The notes: generated by a model not told the origin, from the sequence alone. Positions 14,836-24,196 are shown, counted from the stretch's first letter. The stretch: 64,000 nt of DNA from Streptosporangium album (GCF_014203795.1 NZ_JACHJU010000001.1:2976001-3040000); one strand, 5' to 3'. Made by a program: numbers and translations.

Positions 14836-14872
14836 CACGAAAGCCCGCTCCGAGATGGAGCGGGCTTTCGTG
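14836..14872. terminator. Terminator supplied by the element next to tRNA-Ser
   Basis: A perfect 16-bp stem CACGAAAGCCCGCTCC (14836-14851) with its complement at 14857-14872 and a 5-nt loop. It lies 17 bp beyond the tRNA 3' end (minus strand) and 120 bp after the lectin gene, so it can stop both transcripts. Confidence 0.8.
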
Positions 14873-14889
14873 TTACGGCTGGTGAACCA

Positions 14890-14946
14890 TGGCGGAGGAT
14901 AGGAGATTCGAACTCCTGAGGGGTTGCCCCCAACACGCTTTCCAAG
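14890..14946. repeat. Right attachment site, 57-bp repeat within tRNA-Ser(GGA)
   Basis: Identical to 1875-1931; covers the 3' CCA end to the 3' side of the anticodon stem of the intact tRNA. Crossover must fall inside it, most likely in the anticodon or T-arm part as in related elements (inference). Confidence 0.93.
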
Positions 14947-14978
14947 CGTGCGCCCTAGGCCAACTAGGCGAATCCTCC
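14890..14978 (-). tRNA. tRNA-Ser (anticodon GGA)
   Basis: Minus strand, acceptor GGAGGAT (complement of 14972-14978) pairs with ATCCTCC (complement of 14894-14900), with discriminator G and encoded CCA. Anticodon stem CACGC/GCGTG with loop TTGGAAA gives GGA. Long serine-type variable arm. It serves as the integration target; the tRNA stays intact because the element restores its 3' half. Confidence 0.96.
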
Positions 14979-15059
14979 GTGGAGAAGCTTACCGAACTTT
15001 CAGCAGTGCGTGGACCGTGTATTCGGCACCCCGAGCACTCCGTTCAGAGGCTAGACTGT

Positions 15060-15156
15060 CGAAGGACCCCTCGCGCGGCGTCATCCTGTGAACCTCCCCA
15101 GGGCCGGAAGGCAGCAAGGATAAGCAGGCTCTGGCGGGTGTGCGAGGGGTCTCTTC
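15060..15156 (+). ncRNA. ffs: Small SRP RNA (4.5S-type)
   Basis: Closing stem GACCCCTCGC (15065-15074) with GCGAGGGGTC (15142-15151). The apical core contains CCTCCCCAGGGCCGGAAGGC, AGCAAGGATAAGCAG and GGCGGGTG, the conserved GGAA tetraloop and the asymmetric internal loop that bind Ffh. It lies just upstream of dnaX, the usual actinobacterial location. Confidence 0.93.
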
Positions 15157-15187
15157 GTTTCAGGCCCCTCGCAGGTGGGAGCGTCGC

Positions 15188-17344
15188 ATGAGTCTTGCGC
15201 TCTACCGCAAGTACCGGCCCGGGACCTTTGCCGAGGTCAAGGGGCAGGAGCACGTCACCGAGCCGCTGCGACAGGCGTTGCGGAGCGGCCGCATCAACCA
15301 CGCCTACCTGTTCAGCGGGCCACGCGGATGCGGCAAGACCTCCAGCGCCCGGATCCTGGCCCGCTCACTGAACTGCGAGAAAGGCCCGACCCCCGACCCG
15401 TGCGGGGAGTGCGAGTCCTGCGTGGCCCTGGCCCCCACCGGTCCCGGCCACCTCGACGTCATCGAGATCGACGCCGCCTCGCACGGTGGCGTGGACGACG
15501 CCCGTGACCTGCGTGAGCGGGCCTTCTTCGCGCCGGTGTCGTCGCGCTTCAAGATCTACATCATCGACGAGGCGCACATGGTGACCCGCGAGGGTTTCAA
15601 CGCGCTGCTCAAGCTCGTCGAGGAGCCCCCTCCGCACCTGAAGTTCGTCTTCGCGACCACCGAGCCCGAGAAGGTCATCGGGACGATCAAGTCCCGGACC
15701 CACCACTATCCGTTCCGGCTGATCCCGCCCGCGGCCCTGCGCACGCTGATGGAGGAGATCCTCACCTCCGAGAAGGTCCCGTTCGAGCCCGCCGCGCTTC
15801 CGCTGGTGGTCCGGGCGGGTGCCGGGTCGGCACGTGACTCGCTGTCGATCCTCGACCAGCTGTTCGCCGGATCCGACGAGGCGGGCATCACCTACGCCCG
15901 CGCGGTCTCCCTGCTGGGCTACACCGACGGCGACCTGCTCGACGACGTGGTCGCCGCCTTCGCCGCCCGCGATGGCGCACGGGTGTTCCAGGCTGTGAAC
16001 CGGGTGATCGAAGGAGGGCACGACCCCCGCCGGTTCGCCATGGACCTGCTGGAGCGCTTCCGTGACCTGGTGATCCTGGCCAACGTCCCGGAGGCGGCCA
16101 CCAGCGGGCTGCTCGACAGGCCCGCCGACGAGCTGGAACGGCTCCAGGCGCAGGCCGTCTCGATGGGCCCGGCCGAGCTGACCCGGGCCGCCGAGATCTT
16201 CAACGCGGGCCTGACCGAGATGCGCGGCGCGGCCTCGCCCCGGTTGCTGCTTGAGCTGATGTGCGCCAGGACGCTGCTTCCCGGGGTCGCGCAGGGCGAG
16301 GCCGCGCTGCTGGCCAGGCTGGAGCGGCTGGAGAAGGGCGGTGTCGCGGCGGCCCCCGCCGCACCCGCTCCGGTGATCTACGCGGCGCCGGTCCCCCAGT
16401 CGCCACCCCCCGTGCCGGCGGTCGCCACCGCCGCTCCCGCCGCTCCCGCCGCTCCCGCCGCTCCCGCGGCTCCCGCCGATCAGTCCCGTGCCCAGGGCAA
16501 CGGGGACTGGCCTGCCGCAGCCAGGCCCGGCGCCTCCATTCCGCAGCCGCAGCCGCAGCAGCCGCAGGCACAAGCCCAGCCCCAACAGGCCGCCGGAGCG
16601 GTCTCCGGGGCGGGGGCCGGGGCCGTCCAGCAGGCGTGGCCGCAGGTGCTCGGCGCTCTCAAGCAGCGCAGCATCGTCGTCTGGGCGAACGTGAACACCA
16701 ACGCCCAGGTCGTCGGGGTCGAGGGCAAGGTCCTCACCCTCGGGTTCACCCAGGTCGGCGCGGCGAGAAACTTCACCGGCGGCGGCAAGGACGTGGTGGT
16801 CGCGGCGGCGCTGCAGGACGTGCTGGGAGGCGCCTGGAAGGTCGAGGCCGTCGTGGTCGGCGGCGGTGGCCCCGCCCCGTCCGGTGGCGCCCGTCCTCCT
16901 GCGCGGCCACCGCAGAGCCCGCCCCCACCGCGTCAGGACGCTCCCTCCCGTCCGGACCCCACGCCGGCTCCGGCGGCTCCGGCGGCTCCGGCCGTTCAGG
17001 AGACCCCGGCCGCTCCGGCCCGGCAGGCTCCGCCCGCCACCGACGAGTCCTGGCCGGACGCGCCGCTCCCCGACGACCCCGGTTCGCCGCCCACTCCTGC
17101 TCCCGGTCCGGGCCTGGCCGCCGCACGCTCGGCGGCCAGGGCCGCCGCCCAGTCGGGCCCCAGAGCGGCCGGTGGCACCAAGGCAGCCTGGCCGGACGCG
17201 GTGCCGTCCCGTAAGCCCGCTGTCGAGACCGATGACGTCGACCCGCTGAACGACGCGGACGCCGACGTCGACGCGCTCACCGGCATGGCCCTCATCCAGC
17301 GCGAGCTGGGCGGTCAGATCATCGGCGAGATCGACCACACCTGA
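15188..17344 (+). CDS. dnaX: DNA polymerase III subunit gamma/tau
   Basis: 718 residues from ATG 15188 (MSLALYRKYRP, the family's usual start, GGTGGGAG upstream). Walker A SGPRGCGKTSSA, zinc module CGECESC, Walker B IIDEAHMV, sensor FATTEPEKV: the AAA+ clamp-loader motor. After about residue 370 comes a long Ala/Pro/Gln linker with tandem APA repeats (DNA triplet repeats near 16434-16475), then a tau-like domain (VVWANVNTNAQVVGVEGKVLTLGF, split) and another Pro-rich linker before a C-terminal helix. Loads the beta clamp and couples polymerase with helicase. Confidence 0.96.
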   Translation: MSLALYRKYRPGTFAEVKGQEHVTEPLRQALRSGRINHAYLFSGPRGCGKTSSARILARSLNCEKGPTPDPCGECESCVALAPTGPGHLDVIEIDAASHGGVDDARDLRERAFFAPVSSRFKIYIIDEAHMVTREGFNALLKLVEEPPPHLKFVFATTEPEKVIGTIKSRTHHYPFRLIPPAALRTLMEEILTSEKVPFEPAALPLVVRAGAGSARDSLSILDQLFAGSDEAGITYARAVSLLGYTDGDLLDDVVAAFAARDGARVFQAVNRVIEGGHDPRRFAMDLLERFRDLVILANVPEAATSGLLDRPADELERLQAQAVSMGPAELTRAAEIFNAGLTEMRGAASPRLLLELMCARTLLPGVAQGEAALLARLERLEKGGVAAAPAAPAPVIYAAPVPQSPPPVPAVATAAPAAPAAPAAPAAPADQSRAQGNGDWPAAARPGASIPQPQPQQPQAQAQPQQAAGAVSGAGAGAVQQAWPQVLGALKQRSIVVWANVNTNAQVVGVEGKVLTLGFTQVGAARNFTGGGKDVVVAAALQDVLGGAWKVEAVVVGGGGPAPSGGARPPARPPQSPPPPRQDAPSRPDPTPAPAAPAAPAVQETPAAPARQAPPATDESWPDAPLPDDPGSPPTPAPGPGLAAARSAARAAAQSGPRAAGGTKAAWPDAVPSRKPAVETDDVDPLNDADADVDALTGMALIQRELGGQIIGEIDHT

Positions 17345-17774
17345 CACTCGGCCGGTCAGGTCCGCGGCCCTCCGGCGGCCCCGCCTGGCAGCCGGTACGG
17401 CATGTGTGCCCTCCTGGCGTTCCGCGCCCTGGCTCTCCGTGCCCCTTGCGCGCCGAGGAGACGGCCGACGGCGCGGCGGCCGTGTCGGGCGCTTCCACCC
17501 CGACCGCCGGCTCTCAGAGGGGGAGTGCGTAGGGTGATTGAACAAACACGCCATGTGTGCGGCCTGCGTTCGGCTAAGTTCAGGAACGCACGCCGCCGTG
17601 TGCGGCCGCTTCGGTGCGTGTCAGGTCGGGTCCCGGACGTCTGGAGGGGGGCCGGGACCCGATCGGTGGTTTAACACCCCTCCCTGGGGAACACGTGCGA
17701 CGCCCAGTACAACACCTGGCCCGAACCCCGTAGGCTCGTGGCGACCGATGTCACGGACGAGGAGCACAACGACG
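17345..17774. other. 430 bp between dnaX and ybaB with no gene
   Basis: Open frames here give only Arg/Pro-rich noncoding translations. The less GC-rich stretch around 17530-17590 (GATTGAACAAACACGCC) may hold the promoter of the ybaB-recR operon, but I could not fix -35 and -10 boxes. Confidence 0.4.
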
Positions 17775-18128
17775 GTGAACCCAGGGGATGTCAACCTGCA
17801 GCAACTGCTGGAGCAGGCACAGCTCATGCAGCAGCAGCTTGTGAGCGCCCAGCAGGAGCTGAACGACGCGGAGGTCGAAGGCTCGGCGGGCGGCGGACTC
17901 GTCGTGGCCACGGTCAACGGCGGCGGCGAACTGCTGGAGCTGAAGATCAGCCCGGAGGCCGTTGATCCGGGTGATCCTCAGGAGACGGCCGACACCATCG
18001 CCGACCTGGTCATCGCGGCGATCCGGGATGCCGTGCGCGAGGCCGCCGACCTCCAGCAGGAGAAGCTCGGACCACTCGCACAGGGGCTGGGCGGCGGGAG
18101 CGGGCTCGGCCAGCTGCCCGGATTCTGA
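17775..18128 (+). CDS. YbaB/EbfC nucleoid-associated protein
   Basis: 117 residues. GTG 17775 is chosen because AGGAG lies ten bases upstream and the product begins [22 protein letters not shown], the usual family N-terminus. The central [25 protein letters not shown] matches the YbaB fold core (read in two parts). Dimeric DNA-binding protein encoded upstream of recR in most bacteria; the gap here is 3 bp. Confidence 0.92.
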   Translation: MNPGDVNLQQLLEQAQLMQQQLVSAQQELNDAEVEGSAGGGLVVATVNGGGELLELKISPEAVDPGDPQETADTIADLVIAAIRDAVREAADLQQEKLGPLAQGLGGGSGLGQLPGF

Positions 18129-18131
18129 GTC

Positions 18132-18731
18132 ATGTACGAAGGGGTTGTCCAGAGCCTGATCGACGAGTTGGGCATGCTGCCCGGCGTCGGTCCCAAGAGC
18201 GCGCAGCGGATCGCGTTCCACCTGCTGGCCGCGGAGCCGGCCGATGTCAAGCGGCTCGCCCACGCCCTGCTTGAGGTCAAGGAGAAGGTCCGTTTCTGCC
18301 GGGTCTGCGGAAACGTCGCAGCCGAGGAGGAGTGCCGGATCTGCCGTGACGTCCGGCGCGATCCCCAGGTGATCTGTGTCGTCGAGGAGTCCAAGGACGT
18401 CGTGGCGATCGAGAAGACCCGCGAATTCCGTGGCCGCTACCACGTGCTCGGCGGGGCGATCAGCCCGATCGACGGGATCGGCCCCGAAGACCTCCGCATC
18501 CGCGACCTGATGACACGCCTGGCCGACGGCCAGGTGACCGAGCTGATCCTCGCCACCGATCCCAACCTCGAGGGTGAGGCAACGGCGACCTATCTCGCCC
18601 GTCTGGTCAAGCCGATGGGTCTGAAAGTCACACGACTGGCCAGTGGCCTGCCGGTAGGCGGTGACCTCGAGTATGCCGACGAAGTCACCCTGGGCCGCGC
18701 GTTCGAAGGAAGGAGGTTGCTGGATGTCTGA
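18132..18731 (+). CDS. recR: Recombination mediator RecR
   Basis: 199 residues, full length. HhH motif [20 protein letters not shown] near the start, C4 zinc finger [16 protein letters not shown], and Toprim domain ([28 protein letters not shown]). Works with RecF/RecO to load RecA on gapped DNA. It overlaps the start of the DUF5063 gene by eight bases. Confidence 0.97.
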   Translation: MYEGVVQSLIDELGMLPGVGPKSAQRIAFHLLAAEPADVKRLAHALLEVKEKVRFCRVCGNVAAEEECRICRDVRRDPQVICVVEESKDVVAIEKTREFRGRYHVLGGAISPIDGIGPEDLRIRDLMTRLADGQVTELILATDPNLEGEATATYLARLVKPMGLKVTRLASGLPVGGDLEYADEVTLGRAFEGRRLLDV

Positions 18732-19254
18732 CGCATGGAGTGCTCTCGCCGAACGGATCGCCGAGCACGCGGAGAACTACATCGACGGCCTGACCAGGCT
18801 GGCCGGCGGCGAGGGCGGAGACGCCATCCTGCCGTTGCTGCTGGTGGAGGTGGCCCAGGTCAGTTCGGCGGGCGCGCAGCTCGGTGCCAGCCAGGACGTG
18901 ATCCTGTCCGGCAACTGGGAACCGCACCTGAGCGAGGACCCGGACGTCGACGCCGTCCGTACGGCCCTCGCCGAGCGGTTGGGTCCGGTGGACGACTACG
19001 CCGAGGTCTTCGACCCCTACAAGGACACCGTGGTCACGCCGTACCGGCTGTCGGACGACCTGACCGCCGTGGCCGCCGATCTCCTCCACGGCCTCCGGCA
19101 CTACCAGGCCGGTCGCCCGCTGGAGGCCCTGTGGTGGTGGCAGTACTCCTACTTCAACACCTGGGGAAACCACGCCGGAGCGGCGATGCGCGCACTCCAG
19201 GCGCTTGTCGCGCACACCCGGCTCGACGTGGCGGAGGAGCGCACAACGGTGTGA
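18724..19254 (+). CDS. DUF5063 domain protein
   Basis: 176 residues starting inside the recR end (ATG 18724, AAGGAGG upstream). An acidic, Trp-rich helical protein ([18 protein letters not shown]) that is found after recR in many actinobacteria. Function unknown; conservation of position with ybaB-recR suggests co-expression rather than a proven repair role. Confidence 0.8.
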   Translation: MSDAWSALAERIAEHAENYIDGLTRLAGGEGGDAILPLLLVEVAQVSSAGAQLGASQDVILSGNWEPHLSEDPDVDAVRTALAERLGPVDDYAEVFDPYKDTVVTPYRLSDDLTAVAADLLHGLRHYQAGRPLEALWWWQYSYFNTWGNHAGAAMRALQALVAHTRLDVAEERTTV

Positions 19255-19300
19255 TCGTCCACATACTGGCCGGACCCGGGGTGATCTACCGGAGCGCCAG

Positions 19301-19306
19301 TAGAAT
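19301..19306 (+). promoter_or_regulatory. Probable -10 of the lysC-asd promoter
   Basis: TAGAAT lies 38 bp before the GTG start of lysC in the only gap (19255-19344) between the recR-DUF5063 operon and lysC. No convincing -35 is seen. Confidence 0.4.
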
Positions 19307-19344
19307 GTGAGCTCCACAGCCCTAGATTGCTTCGGAGACATCTC

Positions 19345-20619
19345 GTGGCGCTCGTTGTTCAGAAGTACGGTGGTTCGTCCGTCGCCGACGCGTCCTGCAT
19401 CAAGCGGGTCGCCCAGCGGATCGTCGCGACGAAAAAAGCCGGCAACGACGTCGTGGTGGCCGTCTCGGCGATGGGCGACACCACCGACGACCTGCTGGAC
19501 CTCGCCCAGCAGGTCTCGCCGCTGCCACCGGGCCGCGAGCTCGACATGCTGCTCACCTCCGGCGAGCGCATCTCGATGGCGCTGCTGGCGATGGCGATCG
19601 CCAACCTGGGTTACGAAGCCCGGTCGTTCACCGGCTCCCAGGCCGGGGTGATCACCACGTCCTCCCATGGCCGCGCCCGCATCATCGACGTGACGCCCGG
19701 CCGGATCCAGGGCGCGCTCGACAACGGCCAGATCGCGATCGTGGCCGGGTTCCAGGGCGTCTCCCAGGACACCAAGGACATCACCACGCTTGGCCGGGGC
19801 GGTACGGACACGACCGCCGTCGCGCTGGCCGCCGCCCTGAACGCCGACGTGTGTGAGATCTACACCGACGTGGACGGCGTCTTCACGGCCGATCCCCGCA
19901 TCGTCCCCGTCGCCCGTAAGATCCCCAAGATCTCCTATGAGGAGATGATGGAGATGGCGGCCTGCGGTGCGAAGATCCTGCATCTGCGCTGCGTGGAGTA
20001 CGCTCGCCGTTTCAACGTGCCGATCCACGTCAGAAGCTCGTTCAGCAACAAGGAAGGCACGTGGGTCGTCTCCGACCCCGACAGTGAAGGAACAGAGATG
20101 GAGCAGCCCATCATCTCCGGCGTCGCGCACGACCGGAGCGAGGCCAAGATCACCGTTGTCGGGGTGCCCGACAAGGTCGGCGAGGCTGCCACGATCTTCA
20201 AAACGCTCGCGGACGCCGAGGTCAACATCGACATGATCGTGCAGAACGTGTCGGCGGCGGCGACCGGCCGGACGGACATCTCCTTCACGCTGCCCACGAC
20301 CGACGGTTCCACGGCGCTCACCGCACTGAAGAAGATCCAGGAGCGCATCGGCTTCGAGTCGCTGCTCTTCGACGACCAGATCGGGAAGGTGTCGCTGATC
20401 GGGGCGGGCATGCGCTCGCATCCCGGCGTGACCGCGACGTTCTTCGCCGCCATCGCCGACGCGGGCGTGAACATCGAGATGATCTCCACCTCGGAGATCC
20501 GCATCTCGGTGATCGTCGGGCAGGACGAGGTGGACTCGGCGGTCACCGCCGCCCATCACGCGTTCAATCTCGACGCCGACCAGGTCGAAGCTGTGATCTA
20601 CGGAGGTACCGGCCGATGA
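19345..20619 (+). CDS. lysC: Aspartate kinase (alpha, with internal beta start)
   Basis: 424 residues from GTG 19345, GGAG eight bases upstream; starts [18 protein letters not shown], the kinase signature. First step from aspartate to lysine, methionine, threonine and diaminopimelate. Catalytic domain to about residue 245, then two ACT domains ([17 protein letters not shown] and [19 protein letters not shown]) that bind feedback inhibitors. An internal ATG at 20098 with AAGGAA upstream would give [20 protein letters not shown], closely similar to the start of the separate beta subunit of Corynebacterium aspartokinase, so an alpha2beta2 enzyme is likely. It overlaps asd by four bases. Confidence 0.96.
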   Translation: MALVVQKYGGSSVADASCIKRVAQRIVATKKAGNDVVVAVSAMGDTTDDLLDLAQQVSPLPPGRELDMLLTSGERISMALLAMAIANLGYEARSFTGSQAGVITTSSHGRARIIDVTPGRIQGALDNGQIAIVAGFQGVSQDTKDITTLGRGGTDTTAVALAAALNADVCEIYTDVDGVFTADPRIVPVARKIPKISYEEMMEMAACGAKILHLRCVEYARRFNVPIHVRSSFSNKEGTWVVSDPDSEGTEMEQPIISGVAHDRSEAKITVVGVPDKVGEAATIFKTLADAEVNIDMIVQNVSAAATGRTDISFTLPTTDGSTALTALKKIQERIGFESLLFDDQIGKVSLIGAGMRSHPGVTATFFAAIADAGVNIEMISTSEIRISVIVGQDEVDSAVTAAHHAFNLDADQVEAVIYGGTGR

Positions 20620-21683
20620 GCCGCAAGCCCACCCTCGCCCTGATCGGTGCGACCGGTGCCGTCGGCACCGTCATGCGCGACATCATCTCCAACCGGCCGG
20701 ACGTCTACGGCGAGATCAGGCTCGTCGCGTCCGCCCGGTCGGCCGGCAAGGTCCTCCAGGTCCGCGGGGAGGACGTGGTCGTCCAGGAGATGACCCCCGA
20801 GGTCTTCGACGGCGTCGACATCGCCATCTTCGACGTCCCGGACGAGGTCTCCGAGACCTGGGTGCCGATCGCCGCCGAGCGCGGCGCGGTCGTCGTCGAC
20901 AAGTCGGGCACCTTCCGGATGAACCCCGAGGTCCCGCTGGTCGTGCCGGAGGTCAACCCGGAGGCCGCGCGCAACCGGCCGCTGGGCATCATCTCCACCC
21001 CCAACTGCACCACGCTGTCGATGATGGCCGCGATGAGCGCGCTCCACGAGCAGTACGGCCTGCGCGCGCTGGTGGTCGCCTCCTACCAGGCGGTCTCCGG
21101 CGCGGGCGTGGCCGGTTCGGCCCGTCTCTACGACGAGGTCGAGGCCCTCGCGGGCGACCGGACGATCGGGCAGACCGCAGGCGACGTGCGCAAGGTGCTG
21201 CAGAACAAGCTGGGCGAGGCCGAGTCGCCGTTCCCCGCGCCGGTGGCGTTCAACGTCGTGCCATGGGCGGGGTCGTTGAAGGACGGCGGCTGGGCCTCCG
21301 AGGAGATCAAGCTCCGCAACGAGTCCCGGAAGATCCTGGGGATCGACGACCTGAAGGTCTCGGCGACCTGTGTCCGCGTCCCGGTGATCACGACCCACTC
21401 GCTGGCCGTGCACGCGACCTTCGAGCGCGAGATCACCGTCGCCGACGCGCACCGGATCCTGGAGGCCGCCCCGACCGTGGTCGTCATGGACGACCCGGCC
21501 AACGGGGTCTTCCCGACCCCGGCCGACGTCGTCGGCACCGACCCCACCTATGTGGGCCGTATCCGCCAGGCGCTCGACTTCCCGAACACCCTGGACCTGT
21601 TCGTCTGCGGGGACAACCTCCGCAAGGGGGCGGCCCTGAACGCCGCGGAGATCGCCGAGCTGGTCGCGGCCGAGTTCGCGTAG
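20616..21683 (+). CDS. asd: Aspartate-semialdehyde dehydrogenase
   Basis: 355 residues. N-terminal Rossmann motif [16 protein letters not shown], the catalytic Cys in [17 protein letters not shown], and the substrate-binding His in the [12 protein letters not shown] region. Reduces aspartyl phosphate made by LysC; ATGA overlap makes lysC-asd a coupled operon. Confidence 0.96.
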   Translation: MSRKPTLALIGATGAVGTVMRDIISNRPDVYGEIRLVASARSAGKVLQVRGEDVVVQEMTPEVFDGVDIAIFDVPDEVSETWVPIAAERGAVVVDKSGTFRMNPEVPLVVPEVNPEAARNRPLGIISTPNCTTLSMMAAMSALHEQYGLRALVVASYQAVSGAGVAGSARLYDEVEALAGDRTIGQTAGDVRKVLQNKLGEAESPFPAPVAFNVVPWAGSLKDGGWASEEIKLRNESRKILGIDDLKVSATCVRVPVITTHSLAVHATFEREITVADAHRILEAAPTVVVMDDPANGVFPTPADVVGTDPTYVGRIRQALDFPNTLDLFVCGDNLRKGAALNAAEIAELVAAEFA

Positions 21684-21693
21684 CCGCGTCCCT

Positions 21694-21711
21694 TCCCGCC
21701 GTGAGGCGGGA
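21694..21711. terminator. Hairpin after asd
   Basis: TCCCGCC (21694-21700), GTGA loop, GGCGGGA (21705-21711), ten bases after the asd stop codon. Confidence 0.5.
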
Positions 21712-21782
21712 GCGTCTCTCTCGCCGTACGGCGGCGCCGAACCGAACGTCGCCGTACGGCTCCGCACGACATACCGGAGCCC

Positions 21783-21805
21783 GTACGGCTCCGCGGGAGC
21801 CGTAC
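21783..21805. terminator. Second hairpin between convergent genes
   Basis: GTACGGCTCC (21783-21792), GCG loop, GGAGCCGTAC (21796-21805). The 100 bp before it hold further GCCGTACGGC palindromes. It probably terminates the convergent M15-like gene, whose stop is 20 bp away. Confidence 0.5.
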
Positions 21806-21824
21806 CGTGCGGAAGCCGCTGACA

Positions 21825-22502
21825 TCAGCGGAAGAGGATGTCCCAGTGGTCGGGCTCGCGGGCGTAGACGGTTCCCCCGTCGCGGTAGAGGGGAGCCCCG
21901 TCGCCGCGGACGGCGTCGGGGCGCTGTCCGTCCGTGATGTAGTCGCTGATGCAGCGGTTGGGTCGGATGTCCAGCTTGTAGCCCCGGTGATGGCTGTAGC
22001 GGCCGGGAGAGTGGCCGACCTCGGTGCCGCCGGTGACGACGACCGGGCACTTGCTGTCGCGCTTCAGGTCGATCACGTCGGCCACGGTGGCGGCCCGTAC
22101 CGCCTGCAACGAGGTACAGTGTCCCAGCCTGCGGTCGGTGCATCCTCCGGACGACTTCCAGCGCAGGCCGGCGGCCTTGAGGCGATGGAAGGCCTGGGCC
22201 TGGCCGAGCCGTATCGGCTGGTCGGGTTTCGTCTCCGTCGTCTTCCGGACCGTTGCCACCTGCTGGTGGGGGCTCTTGGAGGAGCGCTGGGCGTCGGCGG
22301 TGGGGGTCTGGGCGACCGCGCCCCGGGCGTCGGCGGGATGGTTCACGGTGGAGGGGGACACGGCCACGACGGCGGTCGACGGGGGCGAGGTGTCCGCCGA
22401 GGCGGTGCCGTACGAGGCCACCGTTATGAGCGATGTCTGCAGGGCCAGGAGCACGATGATCGCCGACCGCGCAGCCTTCTGTTTACAGGGAGGTGTCCCC
22501 AT
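21825..22502 (-). CDS. Secreted M15-like peptidase-fold protein
   Basis: 225 residues from ATG 22502 (AAGGGA upstream). Signal peptide with hydrophobic core SAIIVLLALQTSLITVAS. A Ser/Thr/Pro-rich linker follows to about residue 100. The C-terminal domain has the D,D-carboxypeptidase/Hedgehog zinc pattern: GGTEVGHSPGRYSHHRGYKLDI (His...Asp ligands, two blocks) and EPDHWDILF supplying the last His. It also has paired Cys (CTDRRLGHC). Likely acts on peptidoglycan cross-bridges outside the cell, but catalytic competence is inferred. Confidence 0.75.
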   Translation of the reverse strand: MGTPPCKQKAARSAIIVLLALQTSLITVASYGTASADTSPPSTAVVAVSPSTVNHPADARGAVAQTPTADAQRSSKSPHQQVATVRKTTETKPDQPIRLGQAQAFHRLKAAGLRWKSSGGCTDRRLGHCTSLQAVRAATVADVIDLKRDSKCPVVVTGGTEVGHSPGRYSHHRGYKLDIRPNRCISDYITDGQRPDAVRGDGAPLYRDGGTVYAREPDHWDILFR

Positions 22503-22648
22503 CGTTTTATCCCTTGTGACAGGAGCCCTCCCACCAGAAGAATCAATCCCACATTGCAACCGGTATGACCCCTCTGTGCGGGGGGATTTTGTCCTGTGAT
22601 GGTGATCATCGTGCGGCGCGATGACCTAACGAGGCCCCGGGTCGTACA

Positions 22649-23335
22649 GTGACGAATGTGGCCGAGCCGACCCAGCAGAGAAGCCGTGGATCAGACAAGA
22701 CCCGCGAAGTCATCGTGGAGACGGCCCTGAGGCTGTTCCGCGAGCGCGGATACGAAGCCACCACGATGCGGGCCATCGCCGCCGAGGCGGGAGTCTCGGT
22801 GGGCAACGCCTACTACTACTTCGCCTCCAAGGAAGCCCTGGTCCAGGCGTACTACGACAGAGCGCAGACCGAGCACGAGGCCGCGTGCGAGGAGTTGCTG
22901 GCCACCGAGCGGTCCTTCGCCCTGCGGCTGGACGGTGTGCTCCGGGAGTGGGTGCGTGTCTCCGAGCCGTATCACGAGTTCGCGGTGAAGTTCTTCAAGC
23001 ACGCGGCCGAGCCGAGCAACCCCCTCAGCCCGTTCAGTGCGGAGTCGTCGCCCGCCAGGAATTCGGCGATCGAGATCTACCGCAGGGTGGTGGAGGGATC
23101 GGCGGACCGGATGGACACCGAGCTCCGTGCCGAGCTGCCCGAGCTGCTCTGGCTGCTGTCGATGGGGGTCGTGATGTTCTGGGTGCACGACACCTCGGAG
23201 GGGTGCCGGCGGACCTATCGGTTCATCGAGCTCAGCGTGCCGATGGTGGACAGGCTGGTCGGGCTCTCCCATCTGCCGGGTCTGCGCGGCGTCGCCCGTG
23301 ACTTCATCGCGGGGGTTCACGAACTTCGGGCGTGA
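22649..23335 (+). CDS. TetR-family regulator
   Basis: 228 residues from GTG 22649 (GTG 22658 also possible, no clear RBS for either). N-terminal HTH: VIVETALRLFRERGYEATTM and IAAEAGVSVGNAYYYFASKE, with the usual YYYF hinge. The ligand domain is unassigned. Neighbour 23417 is co-directional after an 81-bp gap, so no clear operon or target is indicated. Confidence 0.85.
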   Translation: MTNVAEPTQQRSRGSDKTREVIVETALRLFRERGYEATTMRAIAAEAGVSVGNAYYYFASKEALVQAYYDRAQTEHEAACEELLATERSFALRLDGVLREWVRVSEPYHEFAVKFFKHAAEPSNPLSPFSAESSPARNSAIEIYRRVVEGSADRMDTELRAELPELLWLLSMGVVMFWVHDTSEGCRRTYRFIELSVPMVDRLVGLSHLPGLRGVARDFIAGVHELRA

Positions 23336-23416
23336 CGTCTGGGCGAACCACAAGAATTCCAGTAACGGAGACATTACCCTCGGTGGTTACTTTGGTGACG
23401 AGTTCGAGGGAGTCTC

Positions 23417-24193
23417 ATGGGCTGGGTAACCGTACTGGTCGTGGCGGCTGTTGCGATCCTGCTGATCGCGCTTCTCGTGCTCAGGCGGAGGGGGAAGACG
23501 GACGACGGCAGCGGCGCCGCGTCGGTGGACTTCGCCGCCAACCTCGCGCTCGCCGTCTACCTGCTGGTGCTGGCCTACGCCGCGGTGCTCTGCCGCGACG
23601 CGCTCGCGACCTCGCAGACCGACGTCCAGGCCGAGGCGGAGACGCTGACCGAGATGTACTGGTCGGTGGCGCCGATCCCCGAGGCGGCCCCCATCCGGAC
23701 GCAGATCCGGCAATACTCCGCCCAGAGCGCCGAGCTCGACTGGCCGCTGATGGCCAAGGGGGAGATGTCGCCGATCCCCACCAAGATGCTCAAGGACCTG
23801 CGTGCCGCGACGATCCAGCTCCGGCCGGTCGGCGAGCAGGGCAAGAGTCTCCAGCAGGACGCGCTCACCCATGTCTCCGAGGTCGCCCACGCGCGTTCTC
23901 TCCGCGCGGACGACGCCGGGTCGGGGCTGGAGGCCATCTTCGTGATCTCCATGCTCATCTCCGGCCTGCTGGTGATCGCGCTGCCCTGGACACTCGGGGC
24001 GAGGCCGACACTGCCGTCGATCATCGGTGACGTCGTCAGGGTCGCCGTGGTCGTCATCGGTATCGGCTTCATCATGCTGATCAGCCATCCGTTCAGCGGG
24101 CTGAGCGCGGTCGGGCCGGATGCCTTCACTACGGCGCAGCAGCAGTACGACCAGATCGACTACCGCTTCCCGGTGCCGCCCACGGCGGAGTAG
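23417..24193 (+). CDS. DUF4239 membrane protein (bestrophin-like)
   Basis: 258 residues, ATG after GAGGGAG. One TM at the N-terminus (VTVLVVAAVAILLIALLVL), one around residues 37-55, and two toward the C-terminus (AIFVISMLISGLLVIALPW and VVRVAVVVIGIGFIMLI). The soluble middle with LAEAETLTEMYW-type sequence fits DUF4239 (here VQAEAETLTEMYWSV). These are distantly related to bestrophin channels; the role is unknown. Confidence 0.7.
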   Translation: MGWVTVLVVAAVAILLIALLVLRRRGKTDDGSGAASVDFAANLALAVYLLVLAYAAVLCRDALATSQTDVQAEAETLTEMYWSVAPIPEAAPIRTQIRQYSAQSAELDWPLMAKGEMSPIPTKMLKDLRAATIQLRPVGEQGKSLQQDALTHVSEVAHARSLRADDAGSGLEAIFVISMLISGLLVIALPWTLGARPTLPSIIGDVVRVAVVVIGIGFIMLISHPFSGLSAVGPDAFTTAQQQYDQIDYRFPVPPTAE

Positions 24194-24196
24194 CGG

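Larger units (their letters stand above)
1875..14946. mobile_element. Integrative and conjugative element (AICE) in tRNA-Ser(GGA)
   Basis: Bounded by identical 57-bp direct repeats (1875-1931 and 14890-14946) that correspond to the 3' half of tRNA-Ser(GGA). Between them are all AICE modules: tyrosine integrase and excisionase beside the tRNA end, prim-pol and DUF3631 replication genes, an FtsK/TraB-type DNA translocase, a DUF2637 SpdB-like spread protein, and a GntR regulator. Such elements (pSAM2 type) move double-stranded DNA between mycelia through a single TraB hexamer rather than a type IV secretion system. No relaxase or T4SS gene is present, which agrees. All genes look intact, so the element may be active. 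Cargo: unknown protein 2178-2960, decarboxylase 3005-4096, lectin 14330-14716. Confidence 0.93.

Noticed and set aside
16434-16475. Programmed frameshift site for a short DnaX (gamma) form
   Set aside because: Only GC-rich APA triplet repeats; no slippery A/T heptamer with hairpin seen.
15365-17554. 729-codon minus-strand frame
   Set aside because: Exact antisense of dnaX with low-complexity Gly/Arg translation.
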